Source: Cristatella mucedo (taxonomy: Eukaryota > Bryozoa > Phylactolaemata > Cristatellidae). Taken from it: a stretch of DNA of 64,000 bases. Within the stretch, counting starts at the first letter, position 1, and every line of letters begins with the position of its first letter. Shown here in pieces: positions 61,274 to 64,000 of the stretch. The position numbers and the translations under genes are program-made. The stretch covers positions 2,088,501 to 2,152,500 of the forward strand of contig WPIO01000025.1 in NCBI GenBank assembly GCA_009760855.2. The letters are read 5' to 3'. Under the pieces are notes generated by a model, which searched no databases, was not told the origin of the DNA, and worked only from the letters and a program-made list of their open reading frames with translations.

Positions 61274-61925
61274 CTAAGAGGTTTCTTTGTTAATGTCCTC
61301 CAGGAGTGTTCTGAAAGTCCTCCTGGGATGCACCTCATAGAGGTAGCCAGATTGGATCGTGGTAACACACATCACAGCATGTCCATCGGGCACCAAAGGT
61401 AGAGTGGCTACATGTACGTGACGCTGAGGAAGATCCTGGGGAGGTTCAGGGCAAACCACCTGCAGCCTATAGTGGACAATCCATAGCGGGAAACTGCACC
61501 AATTGGATTTGTAGATAATGCCTGACGATGATCACTGCTATCGGGTCAACTGCCGATTGGATGACTCGGTCACATGATTCCTCGAAGGAGCAGAGCAATG
61601 CAGTTCCTCTGGGGCTACTTGTCAGGCCAATCCGACTGGAATAAAAGATGCTTGTTGCATGACTCCGTTGTATACCCACGACCAGGATCATGAAGTTCGA
61701 AACGTTACCCCTTGGCTAAGACCCGTATTGTTAGCAAGACATTCCTCTTAAGCTTAATCAGTCAAGCTGTCTTGCCAGGCCATCCCTCTTCTCTCAGCGA
61801 CACAGCACAGCATAGAATGTGTCCTTGGCAGCCAGTAATGTGCTGAAGCCGGCAACCAAGATCTTTCACTATTCGAAAAAGCCACTCAGAAATACAAACA
61901 GTCGCGTGTGCTATGATAAGCAATC
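61274..61925 (-). other. Coding-like minus-strand stretch, unrecognised
   Basis: Three adjacent frames read WLFRIVKDLGCRLQHITG, then SRIGLTSSPRGTALLCSFEE and SAVDPIAVIIVRHYLQIQLV. The last reads HVHVATLPLVPDGHAVMCVT and HPRRTFRTLLEDINKE before TAG. A single-base shift near 61490 would join the last two into one frame of about 130 residues. It could be a decayed gene, a transposon protein or chance. Confidence 0.25.
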
Positions 61926-61929
61926 CAGT

Positions 61930-64000
61930 GTACGTATGTCTGTAACTGCAAAAAGCCACAAAGACTCTGTGGATGTTACGCAGGAGAGTTTTGTATAACA
62001 CACTCAAAGCCTAAGCGGCTTTCGGTACGCATTTTATAGCCAACAAACTTCATCTCACAAATCAAAGAGAAAGTGAGAATCATTGCTGAGTCGTCACAAA
62101 ACAAAAGAAAGTGAGAATCATTGCTGAGTCGTGAGAGTAGAGGTGACGTAGTGAGTAGCAAGAAAGTAGTAGTTCAAGACGGCTGGAAAGGATGTGCCAC
62201 AGCAAACAGCAGGAGAGTAGATATCGGTGCATAAGAATTAGGGAAGTGAGTTCAACCGTCTACGACCTTTAGATCAAAGACTTCTGTCGCCAAAATGTCT
62301 TCAAGCAGAAGAATGGAGCCGCTAATTTATTGTCCATACAGGACCCGAAGGTACGATGAGTTGAAACTGGCATAGCAGTTCAGCTAAGTTTGAAGGAGCC
62401 AAGTCTTGCCAAGCGTTGTGGATCAGCATTAGAACTTAGTTGTGTATTAGTTGATCAACCGGCAGCCATCCAAGCTCGTTCAGCAAAGGAAACACGTGGT
62501 CAAATCTCTGGGATTTGTAAACTAGCCTTGCTGCCATATTCATAACCAACTGAGGTGGCTGAGTGGCTTTTTTCGGTAGCCCAGCCAAAAGGGAACTACA
62601 ATAATCTAGCCGAGACAGAACCAAGGAATTCGTTAAATTTTTTGCAAGCTACCGAAGAAGACAGTTTCTAATCTTGGATAAAAATCGGACGTGATGGATA
62701 GCTGTGGAAGAAGTCTTCTTAACGAAGCTTTCCAAATTTAGGCTTCAGTTGAAGATGACACCTAAACTCCGAGCACAAGGTGATGGTCGCACAACAGCAT
62801 CACCTATTGGAAGAGCAAAGCCTTCTAGTCCAGCCATAAGCTTAGGGTGTCCTATGAGTAGCAGTTCTGTTTTATCGTCGCTTAGTTTAAGGAAATTTGC
62901 TGACATCTAGGGTCAAATGTCTGCAAAGCAAGCATTCAGTTTATTAGTGGCTGCAGCAGATTCCGACGGTGTAAATGACAAATACAGCTGAGCATCGCCA
63001 GCATAAAAGTAATAGCCTATTTCATGGGCCCAAGTCACTTTTCCCAGAGGTTGAGGATAGATAGAGAACACCAAAGGACCGATAATGGACCCTTGTGGGA
63101 CTCCGCCGGTGACTGGTCTCTGGAGGATGAGACCTAACCCCATGCGATTGAACACGATCGGACAAGTACAATTTAAACCATGCTAGTGCAGTGCCTCGCC
63201 TGCCATACCGATCGCTGAGCTCAATCGTTTAAGTAGGATATCGCGATCAATGGTGTCGAAGGCTGTTGATAAGCATAGCAGCACTAGGGCAGTGACAATC
63301 CTGTCATCGTTGCTGCATGGGGTGTCATTAGTTACAGGAAGGAGAGTAGCTTCAGTGGAGTACTGCTTTATTGAACCCCGATTGGAATTTTTCTGAAATG
63401 TAAGTCTTTTCAATGTGTGCCCAAAATCTAGGCTTCTTAAGTATCGGTCTAACGATGGCCGATTTGAAGGACTTGGGTACATCCCCTTTTTCCAGAGAAC
63501 CATTCACAATCTCGGTTATGGCTAGGCTGTGCTTGTCTGCCGGGGAAGACGGCAGAGGAGATGATTGGGTGCTCATGAGACGAGCTCTTTTTATTAAATC
63601 TTATTACCGAAGCCACATTGCAAGCAGAAACGTCAAAAAGACCGCTAAAGGGATGTTACCGGCTGCAATTTAACAACTGCTTTAGTCGGAGGGGGTTCTA
63701 TGGAGGCACACAGGAGCAAATTTTTTTCAGACAAGAAGGCTGCTAACATTAAGTCAGAGCCTTTAATATAAGAGGAGTGAGACCTCTTAGAATTCGCCAG
63801 CCAATTGTTTATTGTCTTATAAATCTCTTTTTTTCTGACTGGCAGGACTTCAGTTTAGTTTTCGAGTGAAAAGAGAAGCCCTGGCTTTTCTAAGCTTCCG
63901 GGTGCAGAATCGAAGAAAATCTTTGAAATTGACCACATCTTCATCAGATCCAGACTTCTTAAAGTGGCATTCAAGCCTGTGCTTAACATGGCAAACCTTT
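61930..64000 (-). mobile_element. L2-like LINE family A, long dead copy reaching the right edge
   Basis: The minus strand holds, from the edge inward, the pre-RT linker, VNGSLEKGDVPKSFKSAIVR, LKKP, STAFDTIDRDILLKRLS, GGVPQGSIIGPLVFSIY and YYFYAGDAQLYLSF, where the active site reads YAGD, not YADD. RLDYCSSLLAGLPKKATQP, LVMNMAARL and ELGWLPV then lead to the family-A 3' end. Stops and shifts are frequent. A tandem duplication of about 41 bases (GAGAATCATTGCTGAGTCG) lies at 62046-62128. The endonuclease part, if kept, is beyond the window. Confidence 0.87.

Overview
This is a metazoan nuclear genome window, probably from an aquatic invertebrate. Genes are split by GT-AG introns, transfer-RNA-derived SINEs and L2-like LINEs are common, and dinucleotide repeats are long and frequent. 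One gene (IFT46) builds motile or sensory cilia. A SPIN-like hAT element is the strongest taxonomic hint, because that family is patchily distributed and has been reported from tetrapods, triatomine bugs and a pond snail. The phylum cannot be fixed from sequence reading alone.

Four host loci are recognisable. (1) At the left edge, on the minus strand, are the first four coding exons (5477 to 954) of an SLC22-type organic-ion transporter of the major facilitator superfamily; the rest lies beyond base 1. (2) On the plus strand, ten exons from 21220 to 34137 give a complete 394-codon IFT46, an intraflagellar transport complex B subunit. All splice phases agree and one intron is of the GC-AG type. 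(3) At 39766 to 38831, minus strand, is an intronless DUSP22/DUSP15-like dual-specificity phosphatase of 311 residues with an N-myristoylation start and a long low-complexity tail. (4) At 46371 to 46299, minus strand, is an intact tRNA-Ile(AAU) gene.

Most of the remainder is mobile or repetitive. Two L2-like LINE families are present. Family A ends in an ATTAC repeat (copies near 10.0, 34.7-36.0, 50.0-50.8 and 61.9-64.0 kb). Family B ends in a conserved stem-loop followed by an ATT repeat (copies near 9.0, 14.4-15.6, 27.0-28.7, 51.0 and 59.2 kb). A tRNA-derived SINE (SINE-A, best copy 51741-51885) carries the same terminal stem-loop as LINE family B, so it probably uses that LINE's reverse transcriptase. 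A second SINE (SINE-B, 6071-6232 and 45914-46083) has a different conserved body. In the fifth IFT46 intron one family-B copy is inserted in reverse inside another, giving a long inverted repeat. A decayed copy of an unnamed repeat-borne reading frame lies at 46.86-48.02 kb. A 1.3 kb pyrimidine tract (15.6-16.9 kb) adjoins a GC-rich block with a 121/162-bp minisatellite (17.0-18.7 kb).

The genes do not form a pathway: a membrane transporter, a ciliary transport protein and a signalling phosphatase sit among repeats. I found no wholly new multi-gene system. The items most worth following are the SPIN-like element, the shared LINE/SINE stem-loop, the nested inverted LINE pair, the unusual phosphatase and the GC-rich minisatellite block.
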